Source of the DNA: Vibrio campbellii CAIM 519 = NBRC 15631 = ATCC 25920
GTDB lineage: Bacteria > Pseudomonadota > Gammaproteobacteria > Enterobacterales > Vibrionaceae
NCBI RefSeq assembly: GCF_002163755.1
Contig: NZ_CP015863.1
Coordinates: 992,001-1,056,000 of the forward strand
Reading direction: 5' to 3'
DNA: 64,000 nucleotides
The position numbers and the translations under genes were made by a program. Within the stretch, counting starts at the first letter, position 1. The number at the start of each line of letters is the position of its first letter. A model generated the notes under the pieces. The model saw nothing but the letters and a program-made list of their open reading frames with translations. It ran no database searches and was not told where the DNA came from. This document shows positions 54,314-62,601 of this stretch, in pieces.

Positions 54314-54751
54314 ATGAAAAAAACACTACTACTTGTTACTGCTTTACTATTCGGTGCTGCACTAGTGGGTTGCCAAACTTCTCAAACAACAGAAATGGAA
54401 TCGGCTGAAGCGTCTATGAAGACTATTACAGGTACAGTGGCTTACCGTGAGCGTATCGCACTGCCTCCACACGCAGTTGTGATCGTCGCGCTAGAAGATG
54501 TTTCTTTAGCGGATGCGCCGGCAAAAGTGCTTGCGAAACAAACGTTCGAAACAGAGGGTAAACAAGTACCTCCTCTAGCATTTGAGCTAAGCTATAACAG
54601 CAACGATATTCAGCCAAATCACCGTTACAGCCTGCGTGCTCGTATCGAAGTGGATGGCAAGCTACGTTTCATTAATGATACAAGCATCCCAGTGATTACT
54701 GATGCTGAGCAAACGCATGAAGCAAATATCCGTTTGGTTGGCACACGTTAA
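54314..54751 (+). CDS. ybaY: YbaY-family outer-membrane lipoprotein
   Basis: A 145-residue lipoprotein of the YbaY family, often called glycoprotein/polysaccharide metabolism protein, function unknown. Signal peptide MKKTLLLVTALLFGAALVGC with a lipobox LVGC (cysteine about residue 20). The domain begins ITGTVAYRERIALPPHAVVIVALEDVSLADAP, and ends NHRYSLRARIEVDGKLRFINDTSIPVITD. ATG 54314 follows GAGGAAACT; the frame upstream of it is not supported by the lipoprotein signal. Divergent from tesB as in E. coli. Confidence 0.92.
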   Translation: MKKTLLLVTALLFGAALVGCQTSQTTEMESAEASMKTITGTVAYRERIALPPHAVVIVALEDVSLADAPAKVLAKQTFETEGKQVPPLAFELSYNSNDIQPNHRYSLRARIEVDGKLRFINDTSIPVITDAEQTHEANIRLVGTR

Positions 54752-54778
54752 TAGTTAACTGTTAACCCAATGGATTTG

Positions 54779-54812
54779 AAAATGGCAGCCTAAGGCTGCC
54801 ATTTGTATTTTC
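54779..54812. terminator. Bidirectional terminator between ybaY and atl
   Basis: AAATGGCAGCC-TAA-GGCTGCCATTT: an 11-bp perfect hairpin with T-rich tails on both sides. Its bases also encode the last residues of the atl gene. Confidence 0.8.
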
Positions 54813-55092
54813 TGAGCGACACTTTTCCGATTTCAGACACTTCAATGCCTTCCGCTTCAAGCTTTTGCTTTTGTCTTTCAAGGTCTCGGCCTTTTAACGA
54901 AATCTTGCCCTGACTGTTGATGACGCGAAACCATGGCAGTTTGCTGCCTTCCGGTAAATTTCCAAGCGCTTTACCGACGTGTCTTGCGTAGCCCGGATAG
55001 CCTGCCATTTTTGCGATCTCACCGTAAGTCGAAACTCGCCCGTTAGGAATTTGGTGAATTACAGCAAAGATTTGCATTAAAAATTGGTCCAT
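54790..55092 (-). CDS. atl: Alkyltransferase-like protein Atl (catalytically dead MGMT homologue)
   Basis: A 100-residue protein of the alkyltransferase-like family that binds O6-alkylguanine in DNA and flags it for nucleotide excision repair but cannot transfer the alkyl group. The active-site motif PCHRV of MGMT is replaced here by PWFRV (residues about 58-62), so the catalytic cysteine is tryptophan, the diagnostic Atl feature. Helix-turn-helix and arginine finger: GRVSTYGEIAKMAGYPGYARHVGKAL. ATG 55092 gives 100 residues; GTG 55107 would add five. Homologue of E. coli ybaZ. Confidence 0.9.
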   Translation of the reverse strand: MDQFLMQIFAVIHQIPNGRVSTYGEIAKMAGYPGYARHVGKALGNLPEGSKLPWFRVINSQGKISLKGRDLERQKQKLEAEGIEVSEIGKVSLRKYKWQP

Positions 55093-55364
55093 ACTGAAAG
55101 TGTCCACTGTTGTTTACCAAGGAATGGTAATACACAAGACTTGTACTTCGCTATCAGCTCTTGCTCCTTAACATCATTTGCTGCTCATCTCTCTCCACCG
55201 TTTTTGTTGTTTCTTTTTTTGAGCCGTAATTGATCATTCGAGTAAGTTAGAAAGACAAAAACAAGCTCTCGCTTAGTTTACATATAGACCCGCTCAACGA
55301 TTTTTAATGCCCAGTTTGACATGCCGTTGAGTTACCAAGTTGGTTGGGGAAGCCAGGAGGCGCT

Positions 55365-56108
55365 ATGATTTTTTCGACACTTCAATTTCTTGTTACGACT
55401 CTTCTTGCTGTGGTGTGCGCTCGTGCCATCAGTTTGAGCGAAGGAGAGATTCCGGTTATCGCCTTAATGATTCCCGCATTGTGGATACTGCCACAAGGTG
55501 GCCTTGCTGGTCTGATTCTGCTCGGCGCCATGACTGTTTATGGCGTGACCTTATCAATGCAGCCGATTGCGTTATCGGTGGGCGTCCTGATCCTTTTCCC
55601 TCTACTCATGGTGGTTTTCTCTCGCCGCAGTTCGCTGGGTGTTTTACTTACGGCAGGCTTGATAGTGTTGACTTTGCAAGTGGGCATTATGGTTACGCAG
55701 CAATCAGGCAAGTTAGATGGCTCTGCTTGGCTCACGATGGTGCAAACCCTTTCAGTGATCGTCATGTGGTGGGCGGCAAATCATTGGAAACCTTCAGAGA
55801 AGCACAGCTGGTGGTCATTACTGTTTCTCTTGCCGTTGTGGCTGGCTGATCTGCCTTATGCTGTTCTGGTTGCACTGAGTATCACTGGTATTTTGGCGTC
55901 GATGGAAGCGCTGACGAAGATTAAAAATTCAATGCGCTGGGGGAAACTACTTTGTTGGACATTACCGACTGTCGGCTTTGCGGCCTTAGTTGTCAGTCCA
56001 AATATTGATGTACCTAACCCTGTATTTGTGGTTTGGATATGCTTACTCGGTACCGCTTGGGTGACGGACTACATCTTACGTACTAGTGATGAGCAAGCGG
56101 AATCATAA
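55365..56108 (+). CDS. Inner-membrane protein of unknown function
   Basis: A 247-residue hydrophobic protein with about eight membrane segments (FSTLQFLVTTLLAVVCARAI, GEIPVIALMIPALWILP, LAGLILLGAMTVYGVTLSM, IALSVGVLILFPLLMVVF, LGVLLTAGLIVLTLQVGIMV and later ones). ATG 55365 lies 6 bases after AGGAGGCGC, the best ribosome site in this region; the frame is open further upstream but has no site. I do not recognise the family. It stands between atl and the diguanylate cyclase gene. Confidence 0.78.
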   Translation: MIFSTLQFLVTTLLAVVCARAISLSEGEIPVIALMIPALWILPQGGLAGLILLGAMTVYGVTLSMQPIALSVGVLILFPLLMVVFSRRSSLGVLLTAGLIVLTLQVGIMVTQQSGKLDGSAWLTMVQTLSVIVMWWAANHWKPSEKHSWWSLLFLLPLWLADLPYAVLVALSITGILASMEALTKIKNSMRWGKLLCWTLPTVGFAALVVSPNIDVPNPVFVVWICLLGTAWVTDYILRTSDEQAES

Positions 56109-56277
56109 ATAGTTACAGCATTACTGATTAGATAGTGACCTGTGCGGCAGACTATTGATTTTTTTATGAAATAATGGGCCGGATGTTATATTTTTTGCCC
56201 GTCATATTTATTTTGTATTTAATAATAAAAATTCAATATGAGTCTCACAAATATTGTGTCTCTTAGAAAAATTAGTC

Positions 56278-58275
56278 ATGATTAAAGTAGTTCAGAAACT
56301 GTTGGTTTTTGCTTGCTTTCTATTGAGTCTGAGTCTCAAAGCAGAACCAGAGTATGCCTCCCATTATAAGGTAGCGACAGAAGCGGATGATGTCGTTACA
56401 CGTGTCCTGTTTGATGCGGTGGCGGAAAAATTTGATGTCTCAATTGAATATGTTAATTATTCGAGCTTTGATGGGATTTTAGATTCTGTTGCTCGCGGTG
56501 ATAGTGATTTCGCTGCGAATATTACTTTCACTCAAGAACGCGCTCAGAAGTTCAGTTATTCACGCCCAACCAATATTGAATACACCTATCTTTATGGTTT
56601 GAGCGGCATGACGCTGAGTGAAGCGAATGTTGTTGGTGTGCCTAAAGGCACCATCTATGAAGCGCTGATCCAGCAAAACTATCCAGAGTTGCTCCTAGTA
56701 CCATATCAAGGGCATGAGGAAGCGGTGTCATTGCTTCGCTCTCGTAAGGTTGATGGCGTAGTGGATGCCATCAACCAGCTCAAGCCTATGCTATTAGAAG
56801 GGTTTGATGCAACACTGCTGAACGACCATATCTCAATCAAACCCGTTTCTATTGTGAGTCAGAAAGGCGCAAACCTCGAAGTTCTTGCACAGTTTGCTGA
56901 CTTTATTCAAAGCGAAGAAGTTCAGAAATTGCTGCGTGAAAAGGTAGCCTTGTACCAATTCAAACTGAGGCAGACCGCGTTACGTGAATCAATTAAGAAG
57001 TTGCCTATCGATCTCGAAAAACCGTTTACGATTAAATTTGAATCTATTTTCCCTTATGTGGTTTATCGCTCGGATGGAAGCGTAGAGGGGATGACCGCCG
57101 ATGTGGTGCTTAAGAGTTGTGAAATCTTGGCTCTGAATTGCGTGGTGATCAGCAAACCAAACGAGAGCTGGGAATCGATGTATAACCAGTTCATTGAAGG
57201 GGAGTTCGATATGCTTGCGCCGCTGACCATCAGCCGTGAGCGACGTGCGTTCAGTTACTTCCCTGAGTACCATTATCAACCAACCTCTGTGATGGTAAAA
57301 CGCCTTGGATACAAGCCAAATGTGTATTCTCATGTGTCCCAATTGATATCAGAGCGCATTGGTGTCGTGAAGGATGATTTCTTTGATCAGATGCTGACGC
57401 AAATGTTGCCATTAAAGGAACTCAATCGTTTTGATTCACAGCAGGCGATGTTGGATGCGCTACTTGCCAGAGAGATTGACTACATTGCAATGGACACAGT
57501 GATGTTCAATCACTTCCTGCGCCTGAGTGAACTGATCCCAATAGAACAAGATGATGCTATTGGTCAATTCTACCAGTCTGAATTGTCTGTTGGTTTAACA
57601 AATAATGAACGTGGCGAAATTCTCTCCCCTTATTTTAGTCGTGCGATTTCTATGTTAGATCTAGAAAAGATTGTTGCCCAATACGATTTGAGACCAGACT
57701 GGCGCACGGCATTGGAGTACGAAGTTCGCTTAGCCACCCAAACGCAAGCGGTGTTTATTTTTGTGCTGGTGTTCGCTCTGGGTGTCAGTTTGTATTTGTA
57801 CCGTCAGTCGAACACCGACAATTTAACTGGCTTGAGAAATCGCCGCTCTTTACAGGTGAAATACCGCCAAGGCGTACCGAAAGATCTTGCTATTTTGTAT
57901 CTTGATATCAATAAATTTAAGCAAATCAATGATACCTACGGACACAGAGCCGGAGATAAGGTACTGCAGTCGCTGTCGCTAAAAATACATCGTGTATGGA
58001 CGGGCAGGAGCTATCGTATTGGAGGTGACGAGTTTATTTTGCTCGGGTATCCGACGGAGATGCAGCTTGCGAGGGCAATAGAAGAGCTTAACTGCCTAGA
58101 AGTAAAAGAGGAGCTATTTGGTGATTTAAGCCAAGTAACGATCTCAGTTGGTGTTTCTGCTAAGCGTGAGCGCAGTGTCAGTCTTGAACAAGCATTGCAC
58201 CTCGCAGATGAAGATATGTACTCAAGTAAGCAAGCCTCTCGTGATCGCAAGGAATCAACCCCTTGTCTAGTTTGA
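56278..58275 (+). CDS. cdgH: CdgH-like diguanylate cyclase with tandem periplasmic binding-protein sensor domains
   Basis: A 665-residue inner-membrane c-di-GMP synthase. Signal/anchor at the N-terminus (VVQKLLVFACFLLSLSLKAEP); two type-II SBP_bac_3 domains, about 22-230 (VATEADDVVTRVLFDAVAEKF) and about 255-475 (FTIKFESIFPYVVYRSDGSVEGMTADVVLKSCEIL); one transmembrane helix (VFIFVLVFALGVSLYLYRQ); and a GGDEF domain beginning DNLTGLRNRRSL with the active site RIGGDEF (GGDEF at 582-586). The RxxD inhibitory I-site expected five residues before GGDEF is absent (VWTG), so product inhibition is not expected. Same architecture as V. cholerae CdgH, whose sensor domains bind amino acids such as L-arginine (recalled); orthology is by architecture only. 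Confidence 0.8.
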   Translation: MIKVVQKLLVFACFLLSLSLKAEPEYASHYKVATEADDVVTRVLFDAVAEKFDVSIEYVNYSSFDGILDSVARGDSDFAANITFTQERAQKFSYSRPTNIEYTYLYGLSGMTLSEANVVGVPKGTIYEALIQQNYPELLLVPYQGHEEAVSLLRSRKVDGVVDAINQLKPMLLEGFDATLLNDHISIKPVSIVSQKGANLEVLAQFADFIQSEEVQKLLREKVALYQFKLRQTALRESIKKLPIDLEKPFTIKFESIFPYVVYRSDGSVEGMTADVVLKSCEILALNCVVISKPNESWESMYNQFIEGEFDMLAPLTISRERRAFSYFPEYHYQPTSVMVKRLGYKPNVYSHVSQLISERIGVVKDDFFDQMLTQMLPLKELNRFDSQQAMLDALLAREIDYIAMDTVMFNHFLRLSELIPIEQDDAIGQFYQSELSVGLTNNERGEILSPYFSRAISMLDLEKIVAQYDLRPDWRTALEYEVRLATQTQAVFIFVLVFALGVSLYLYRQSNTDNLTGLRNRRSLQVKYRQGVPKDLAILYLDINKFKQINDTYGHRAGDKVLQSLSLKIHRVWTGRSYRIGGDEFILLGYPTEMQLARAIEELNCLEVKEELFGDLSQVTISVGVSAKRERSVSLEQALHLADEDMYSSKQASRDRKESTPCLV

Positions 58276-58345
58276 ACCTAATGCGCTGAATTGACCGAGT
58301 TTTGTCCAAACGGAAGTGAAAAGGAGAAAATCGTCGCTTTAGCCC

Positions 58346-58374
58346 TTGCAATCCGACAGGCGATGCTGAATAAT
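58346..58374 (+). promoter_or_regulatory. Candidate ffs promoter
   Basis: TTGCAA, 17 bases, AATAAT. Start would be about 30 bases before the mature RNA, which fits the 5' leader known to be trimmed from 4.5S precursor. Confidence 0.4.
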
Positions 58375-58413
58375 CCTCACATCATTTGAGACACGCTCTC
58401 AAAACAGAATTAT

Positions 58414-58519
58414 GGGGCCTTGGTCCTCTCGCAACAATAGCTCGTGAACTCGGTCAGGTCCGGAAGGAAGCAGCCGCAGCGTGTGACTTGTGTGCCGGGA
58501 TGTGGCTGGGGTCCCACCC
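58414..58519 (+). ncRNA. ffs: 4.5S RNA of the signal recognition particle
   Basis: About 106 bases. The SRP domain-IV core is exact: GGTCAGGTCCGGAAGGAAGCAGCC, quoted here by its GTCCGGAAGGAAGCAGCC heart, with GTGTGCCGGGATGTGGCTGG on the return strand; 5' GGGGCC and 3' GGTCCC close the stem, and CACCC follows. This RNA binds Ffh and guides membrane proteins to SecYEG. It is also a known attachment site for Tn7-like and I-F3 CRISPR-associated transposons, and a Tn7-like element starts just downstream here. Confidence 0.95.
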
Positions 58520-58525
58520 TTTATG

Positions 58526-58566
58526 AAGCCTGCAATATATGTTCGCATAAATTGCAGGCTTTCTTC
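58526..58566 (+). terminator. ffs terminator
   Basis: AAGCCTGCAAT, then TATG-TTCG-CATA, then ATTGCAGGCTT, followed by TCTTC: a strong long hairpin. Confidence 0.85.
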
Positions 58567-58569
58567 ATA

Positions 58570-58658
58570 TTTGCACCATAAGTCTTCATAGTCTATTTTT
58601 TTGTTGTAGGTTTACAACAAAAGTCATTTTGCTATGTTCGACCAAACCAAAAAGTCAT
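58570..58658 (+). repeat. Candidate TnsB-binding repeats near the transposon end
   Basis: Three related sites share CAMCAWAAGTCWT: TTTGCACCATAAGTCTTCAT at 58570-58589, TTTACAACAAAAGTCATTTT at 58611-58630, and CCAAACCAAAAAGTCATCCC-like at 58642-58661 inside the start of tnsA. The first two agree at about 14 of 20 positions. The first lies outside the proposed TGT end, so either the end is further left or that copy is accidental. Confidence 0.45.
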
Positions 58659-59257
58659 CCCACGTACACAACATCTGTAAGTTCATGAGCTTGAAGAATG
58701 ATGCTGTCGTTCGCACTCTGTCCATTTTAGAATTTGATTTCTGTTTTCACCTTGAATACAACGTAGACATCAAAAGCTTCACCTCCCAACCTTTTGGTTT
58801 CCACTATCAATTCAATAATCGAAAGTGTCGATATACCCCCGACTTTTTGGCGACAGATCACGATGACCATTCAACTTTCTTCGAAGTGAAACACTCTAGC
58901 CAGATTCTCAAACCTGACTTCAGGGACCGATTTAAAGAGAAACAAAGAGTTGCATTGAATGACTTTAACAGACGCTTAGTTTTAGTTACTGAGAAGCAAA
59001 TTAGAATGGGACCAACTTTAGATAACTTCAAGCTACTACACCGTTACTCCGGATTGCGAACCGTGACTGAGTTTCAAAAGCTAGTTTTGGAGTTTATTCA
59101 ACGCAAGCAAATGGTGAAGTTACAAGAGGTGTCTTTGTATTTCGGTTTATCGGAGCAGGACACACTTATCTCTACTCTACCTTGGATCTCTTCGGGACAA
59201 GTTAAAACAGACCTAAACGGCATTAACTTTGGGCTCGAAACCTATGTTTGGTGCTAA
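58634..59257 (+). CDS. tnsA: TnsA, transposon endonuclease (short form)
   Basis: A 207-residue restriction-endonuclease-fold protein that cuts the 5' ends of the element so that, with TnsB, transposition is cut-and-paste. Candidate catalytic residues: E33 in ILEFDFCFHLEY, D70 in RYTPDFLA, E84/K86 in FFEVKHSS, matching the E/D/K layout of Tn7 TnsA. At 207 residues it is shorter than Tn7 TnsA (273) and similar to the TnsA of Vibrio I-F3 elements. ATG 58634 has no clear ribosome site; it lies inside the transposon-end repeats, so TnsB binding may control its expression. tnsB starts two bases after its stop. Confidence 0.88.
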   Translation: MFDQTKKSSHVHNICKFMSLKNDAVVRTLSILEFDFCFHLEYNVDIKSFTSQPFGFHYQFNNRKCRYTPDFLATDHDDHSTFFEVKHSSQILKPDFRDRFKEKQRVALNDFNRRLVLVTEKQIRMGPTLDNFKLLHRYSGLRTVTEFQKLVLEFIQRKQMVKLQEVSLYFGLSEQDTLISTLPWISSGQVKTDLNGINFGLETYVWC

Positions 59258-59259
59258 CT

Positions 59260-61125
59260 ATGCCATCGGACTCCGATAACATATTTGGGTTCTTTGATGA
59301 GTTTGAAGCTTCAGAAGGAGAGCCTCAGCCACTTCCAATAGATCTAATTCAAGAACCTATTGAAATCTCTTCAACTATTGATTCTCAATCACCGAAGGTA
59401 CAGCAAGAAGTTATCCGTCGTATCAAAATCATCGCTTTCGTGGAGAAGCGTTTAAATGGCGGATGGACCGAGAACAACTTGAACCCTATCTTAAGTCTCG
59501 TGGAGTCGGAATTACAGCTCACTCCTCCGAGTTGGCGAACTTTAGCGACTTGGAAAAAATCTTACTTTGAAGCGGGTAAAGACCCATGTGCACTTATTCC
59601 GAAACATTCGTTTAAGGGCAACCGCCAAAAAGAAATAAATTCGCAATCCTTGATTGATGAGGCAATTCAGAACGTATACCTGACACGTGAACGACTTAGC
59701 GTCGCAGAAGCATACCGATACTATAAGAGTCGAGTGATTCAAATAAATCGCGGGATTGTCGAGGGGAAAATCAAACCAATTTCAGAGCGCTCTTTTTACA
59801 ATCGAATACACGACTTACCTCCATATGAGGTTGCGATTGCAAGGTTTGGCAAACGATACGCAGACCGAGAATTTCGGTCAGTTGGTCAACAGGTGGCTGC
59901 GACTAAACCAATGGAGTTTGTCGAAATTGACCATACTCCAGTTCCAGTGATTTTGATTGATGACGAGCTAGATATTCCTTTAGGGCGACCCTACCTGACG
60001 ATGCTATATGACCGCTTCAGTAAATGTATCGTAGGGTGCAGTATCAACTTTAGAGAGCCTAGTTTTGACTCTGTCAGGAAGGCGCTATTGAACTCGCTAT
60101 TAGATAAGAGTTGGGTAAAGCAAAGATATCCATGTATTGATAATGAATGGCCTTGCCACGGTAAGATTGACTGTTTAGTTGTCGATAATGGTGCCGAATT
60201 TTGGAGTCAAAGCTTGGAAGATTCGTTACGGCCTCTAGTGTCTGACATCCAATATAGCCAAGCAGCTAAGCCTTGGCGAAAGTCTGGGATAGAAAAGCTG
60301 TTTGATCAGATGAACAAAGGTTTAGTAAACGCATTGCCTGGAAAAACGTTCACCAATCCTACTCAACTTCAAGATTACAATCCTAAAAAGGATGCGGTGG
60401 TTAGAGTTTCCGTGTTTCTTGAGTTACTTCATAAGTGGATTGTCGACTATTACCATATGGCACCTGATTCAAGAGAACGTGACATTCCATACCACAAGTG
60501 GAATCAATCGGAATGGACTCCTTCCTACTACAGTGGTGCTCAGAAGGAGCAGTTGAGAGTTGAGCTAGGTTTGCTTAGACACAGAACCATTGGAGTGGCA
60601 GGGATCAGGCTTCATAACCTACGCTATCAGTCCTCCGAACTTATTGAATACCGTAAATATTGTGCGTCCAATAATGGGAAAAAGCTGTTTGTTAAGACCA
60701 AAACAGACCCTGCTGATATCAGCTATATCCATGTCTATATAGAGTCGGAAAAGAGGTACATAAAAGTTCCAGCGGTAGACAACAGCGGATATACAAAAGG
60801 GCTGTCGCTTTTTGAACACGAGCGAATACAAAAAGTACGCAGGCTCAATACTAAGCAGCTTGCTGATGACGAGGCGCTTGCGGATACATTTCTATACATG
60901 AAAAAACGTATTCAGGAAGAAACTGATAGGTTCCGAAGTACAAAAAGTAATAGGTCTAGCTTGCCTAAAACGGGTAACACTTCGAAGCTAGCAAGGTTTA
61001 ATGATGTGGGGTCAGAGGGGCCAAGCTCAATCAATACGACTCCAGTTAAACAAGAAACCACTGTAGTGTTCGATGTCTCAGAGCAGTTATCTGATGATGA
61101 TTTTGAAGATATTGAGGGGTATTAA
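59260..61125 (+). CDS. tnsB: TnsB, DDE transposase
   Basis: A 621-residue transposase of the Mu/Tn7 group that binds the element ends, cuts the 3' strands and joins them to target DNA. DDE triad in the order expected: D224 in FVEIDHTPV, D309 in LVVDNGAEFW and E345 in RKSGIEKLFD. N-terminal helix-turn-helix DNA-binding domains (residues about 40-190) precede it; PYHKWNQSEWTP lies in the beta-barrel region. The C-terminal tail is acidic (QLSDDDFEDIEGY), the part that contacts TnsC. I take ATG 59260, two bases after tnsA; TTG 59248 is in the same frame. It is shorter than Tn7 TnsB (702), again as in the I-F3 group. Confidence 0.9.
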   Translation: MPSDSDNIFGFFDEFEASEGEPQPLPIDLIQEPIEISSTIDSQSPKVQQEVIRRIKIIAFVEKRLNGGWTENNLNPILSLVESELQLTPPSWRTLATWKKSYFEAGKDPCALIPKHSFKGNRQKEINSQSLIDEAIQNVYLTRERLSVAEAYRYYKSRVIQINRGIVEGKIKPISERSFYNRIHDLPPYEVAIARFGKRYADREFRSVGQQVAATKPMEFVEIDHTPVPVILIDDELDIPLGRPYLTMLYDRFSKCIVGCSINFREPSFDSVRKALLNSLLDKSWVKQRYPCIDNEWPCHGKIDCLVVDNGAEFWSQSLEDSLRPLVSDIQYSQAAKPWRKSGIEKLFDQMNKGLVNALPGKTFTNPTQLQDYNPKKDAVVRVSVFLELLHKWIVDYYHMAPDSRERDIPYHKWNQSEWTPSYYSGAQKEQLRVELGLLRHRTIGVAGIRLHNLRYQSSELIEYRKYCASNNGKKLFVKTKTDPADISYIHVYIESEKRYIKVPAVDNSGYTKGLSLFEHERIQKVRRLNTKQLADDEALADTFLYMKKRIQEETDRFRSTKSNRSSLPKTGNTSKLARFNDVGSEGPSSINTTPVKQETTVVFDVSEQLSDDDFEDIEGY

Positions 61126-61126
61126 T

Positions 61127-62188
61127 TTGAACTTAACATCTAGGCAGTTTGAACAGTTAAGATCCTTTGAAACCTGCTTTATTGAATACCCTGCAATTGC
61201 TGAAATCTACTCTATTTTCGATCAACTTCGTTTTAACCACTCTCTTGGCGGTGAACCAGAGTCTTTCTTGTTAACTGGAGAGGCCGGAAGTGGAAAGACC
61301 GCGCTGATTAACAACTATCTATCCCGCTTTCCGTCGAGTTCAACTTGGAGTAAACAACCAGTTCTTAGCACCAGAGTGCCAAGCCGCATAAATGAACAGA
61401 ACACGCTTACGCAGTTTTTAGTTGATTTGGGGGGAAAGTTAGGTGGAAGAAGCCCTCGACGACGGAATGAAATTGCACTTGGCGAAGCTGTCGTAAAGCA
61501 ACTTCAGCGTAAATCTGTAGAGCTGATTATTGTCAATGAAATTCAAGAGCTTGTGGAGTTTTCTACAGCAGAAGAAAGGCAAGCTATTGCTAATACGTTC
61601 AAATATATAAGTGAAGAAGCAAAAGTCTCGTTTGTGCTGGTTGGTATGCCATATGCTGATGTAATAGCGACAGAGCCACAATGGAACTCACGATTAAGTT
61701 GGAGACGAAAGATTAACTATTTCAAGCTGTTGAAAGCTAACAGCCATTCGAGTGGAACGGTATCTTATAGTTTTGACTTGGAGCAAAAAAAGCACTTTGC
61801 TAAATTTGTTGCTGGTTTGAGTGCGAGAATGGGCTTTGATGAACCGCCAGTGCTTACAAAAAATGAAGTGTTATATCCTTTGTTTATTATGTGTAGAGGG
61901 GAGTGCCGAGCGTTAAAGCACTTCTTGAAAGACGCATTACTTATGAGTTTCAGTGAGAACGTTGATACGATAGATAAAGCGATATTGTCACGTACCTTTT
62001 CATTTAAGTTTCCCTACTTGGACAACCCTTTTAATTGTTCTATCGAGGAGCTTCGTCTTCATCAAATTGACTCTGGATCGTCTTACAACCTGAATGCCAT
62101 TGCCGTAGAAGATAAGATACTTGCTCCGCGATTTACGGATGCAATTCCATTGAGTATGTTACTGAGCAAAAATGGACTTAAAGCTTAA
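61127..62188 (+). CDS. tnsC: TnsC, AAA+ target-selection ATPase
   Basis: A 353-residue AAA+ regulator that polymerises on target DNA and links the target-selection protein to TnsAB. Walker A GEAGSGKT at 51-58; Walker B region LIIVNEIQELVE at 133-144, in which the usual aspartate is asparagine N137 (codon AAT at 61535) while E138 is kept. The segment FVLVGMPYADVIATEPQ matches the sensor-1 G-x-P of TnsC. TTG 61127 is chosen because GAGGGG lies 8 bases upstream; an ATG at 61073 in the same frame would overlap tnsB by 53 bases without its own ribosome site. It ends three bases before the convergent xre gene, with no tniQ between. Confidence 0.88.
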   Translation: MNLTSRQFEQLRSFETCFIEYPAIAEIYSIFDQLRFNHSLGGEPESFLLTGEAGSGKTALINNYLSRFPSSSTWSKQPVLSTRVPSRINEQNTLTQFLVDLGGKLGGRSPRRRNEIALGEAVVKQLQRKSVELIIVNEIQELVEFSTAEERQAIANTFKYISEEAKVSFVLVGMPYADVIATEPQWNSRLSWRRKINYFKLLKANSHSSGTVSYSFDLEQKKHFAKFVAGLSARMGFDEPPVLTKNEVLYPLFIMCRGECRALKHFLKDALLMSFSENVDTIDKAILSRTFSFKFPYLDNPFNCSIEELRLHQIDSGSSYNLNAIAVEDKILAPRFTDAIPLSMLLSKNGLKA

Positions 62189-62191
62189 GTA

Positions 62192-62500
62192 TTAGCTCTC
62201 ACTCTTTAGACTTTTAAGTAACACCGCCTTCTCTTCATCACTCATCTTATCAATGGCACACGCCAGTTCAGCACTCAATTCGTTCCTACAGAAAAAGTAG
62301 TTTAGCGGCACACCTAACTCTTCAGCCATACGTTCAAGCGTACCAATATCGGGTACGTGTCTACCTTTCTCATAATGGTTCATTCGCCCACTAGCCGAAC
62401 TTGGTTCCATGCCAATTTTCACCCCTAAATCTTTTTGGGTGATCTTGGCTTTTTTACGCGCAGCTTTGAGCCTCGCTGGGATTGGGTTGTCTTTCTGCAC
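62192..62500 (-). CDS. Xre-family transcriptional regulator, cargo repressor
   Basis: A 102-residue Cro/CI-type protein with a helix-turn-helix at about 8-62 (LKAARKKAKITQKDLGVKIGMEPSSASGR and NHYEKGRHVPDIGTLERMAEELGV) and a short C-terminal helix region (DKMSDEEKAVLLKSLK). GTG 62500 is the start; its ribosome site is poor. It is divergent from the 181-residue/helicase unit and faces two ACTTAG-N5-CTAAGT operators, so it most likely represses both itself and that unit. It could also be the Xre regulator known to control I-F3 tniQ-cas genes, but those lie next to cas, not tnsC. Confidence 0.85.
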   Translation of the reverse strand: MQKDNPIPARLKAARKKAKITQKDLGVKIGMEPSSASGRMNHYEKGRHVPDIGTLERMAEELGVPLNYFFCRNELSAELACAIDKMSDEEKAVLLKSLKSES

Positions 62501-62528
62501 TTACACATTTCTTTTCAACCTTTAGATA

Positions 62529-62579
62529 ACTTAGATTGTCTAAGTTTTACTGATTTTTGTATACTTAGCAATCCTAAGT
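62529..62579. promoter_or_regulatory. Pair of identical Xre operators overlapping a divergent promoter
   Basis: ACTTAG-ATTGT-CTAAGT (62529-62545) and ACTTAG-CAATC-CTAAGT (62563-62579): perfect 6-bp arms in both, centres 34 bases apart. A promoter TTGTCT-N18-TATACT (62536-62565) toward the cargo genes has its -35 in the first site and its -10 in the second. Confidence 0.75.
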
Positions 62580-62601
62580 TTTTATTGCGTGCAAGAGTCA
62601 C

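Noticed and set aside
55340..55849. A 169-codon open frame overlapping the membrane-protein gene
   Set aside because: The other frame (start 55365) has an AGGAGG site and a consistent membrane-helix pattern; this one is cysteine/arginine-rich shadow sequence.
58540..58562. TGT at 58540 as the transposon end
   Set aside because: It lies within the ffs terminator hairpin loop and no TnsB-like site follows at the expected distance.
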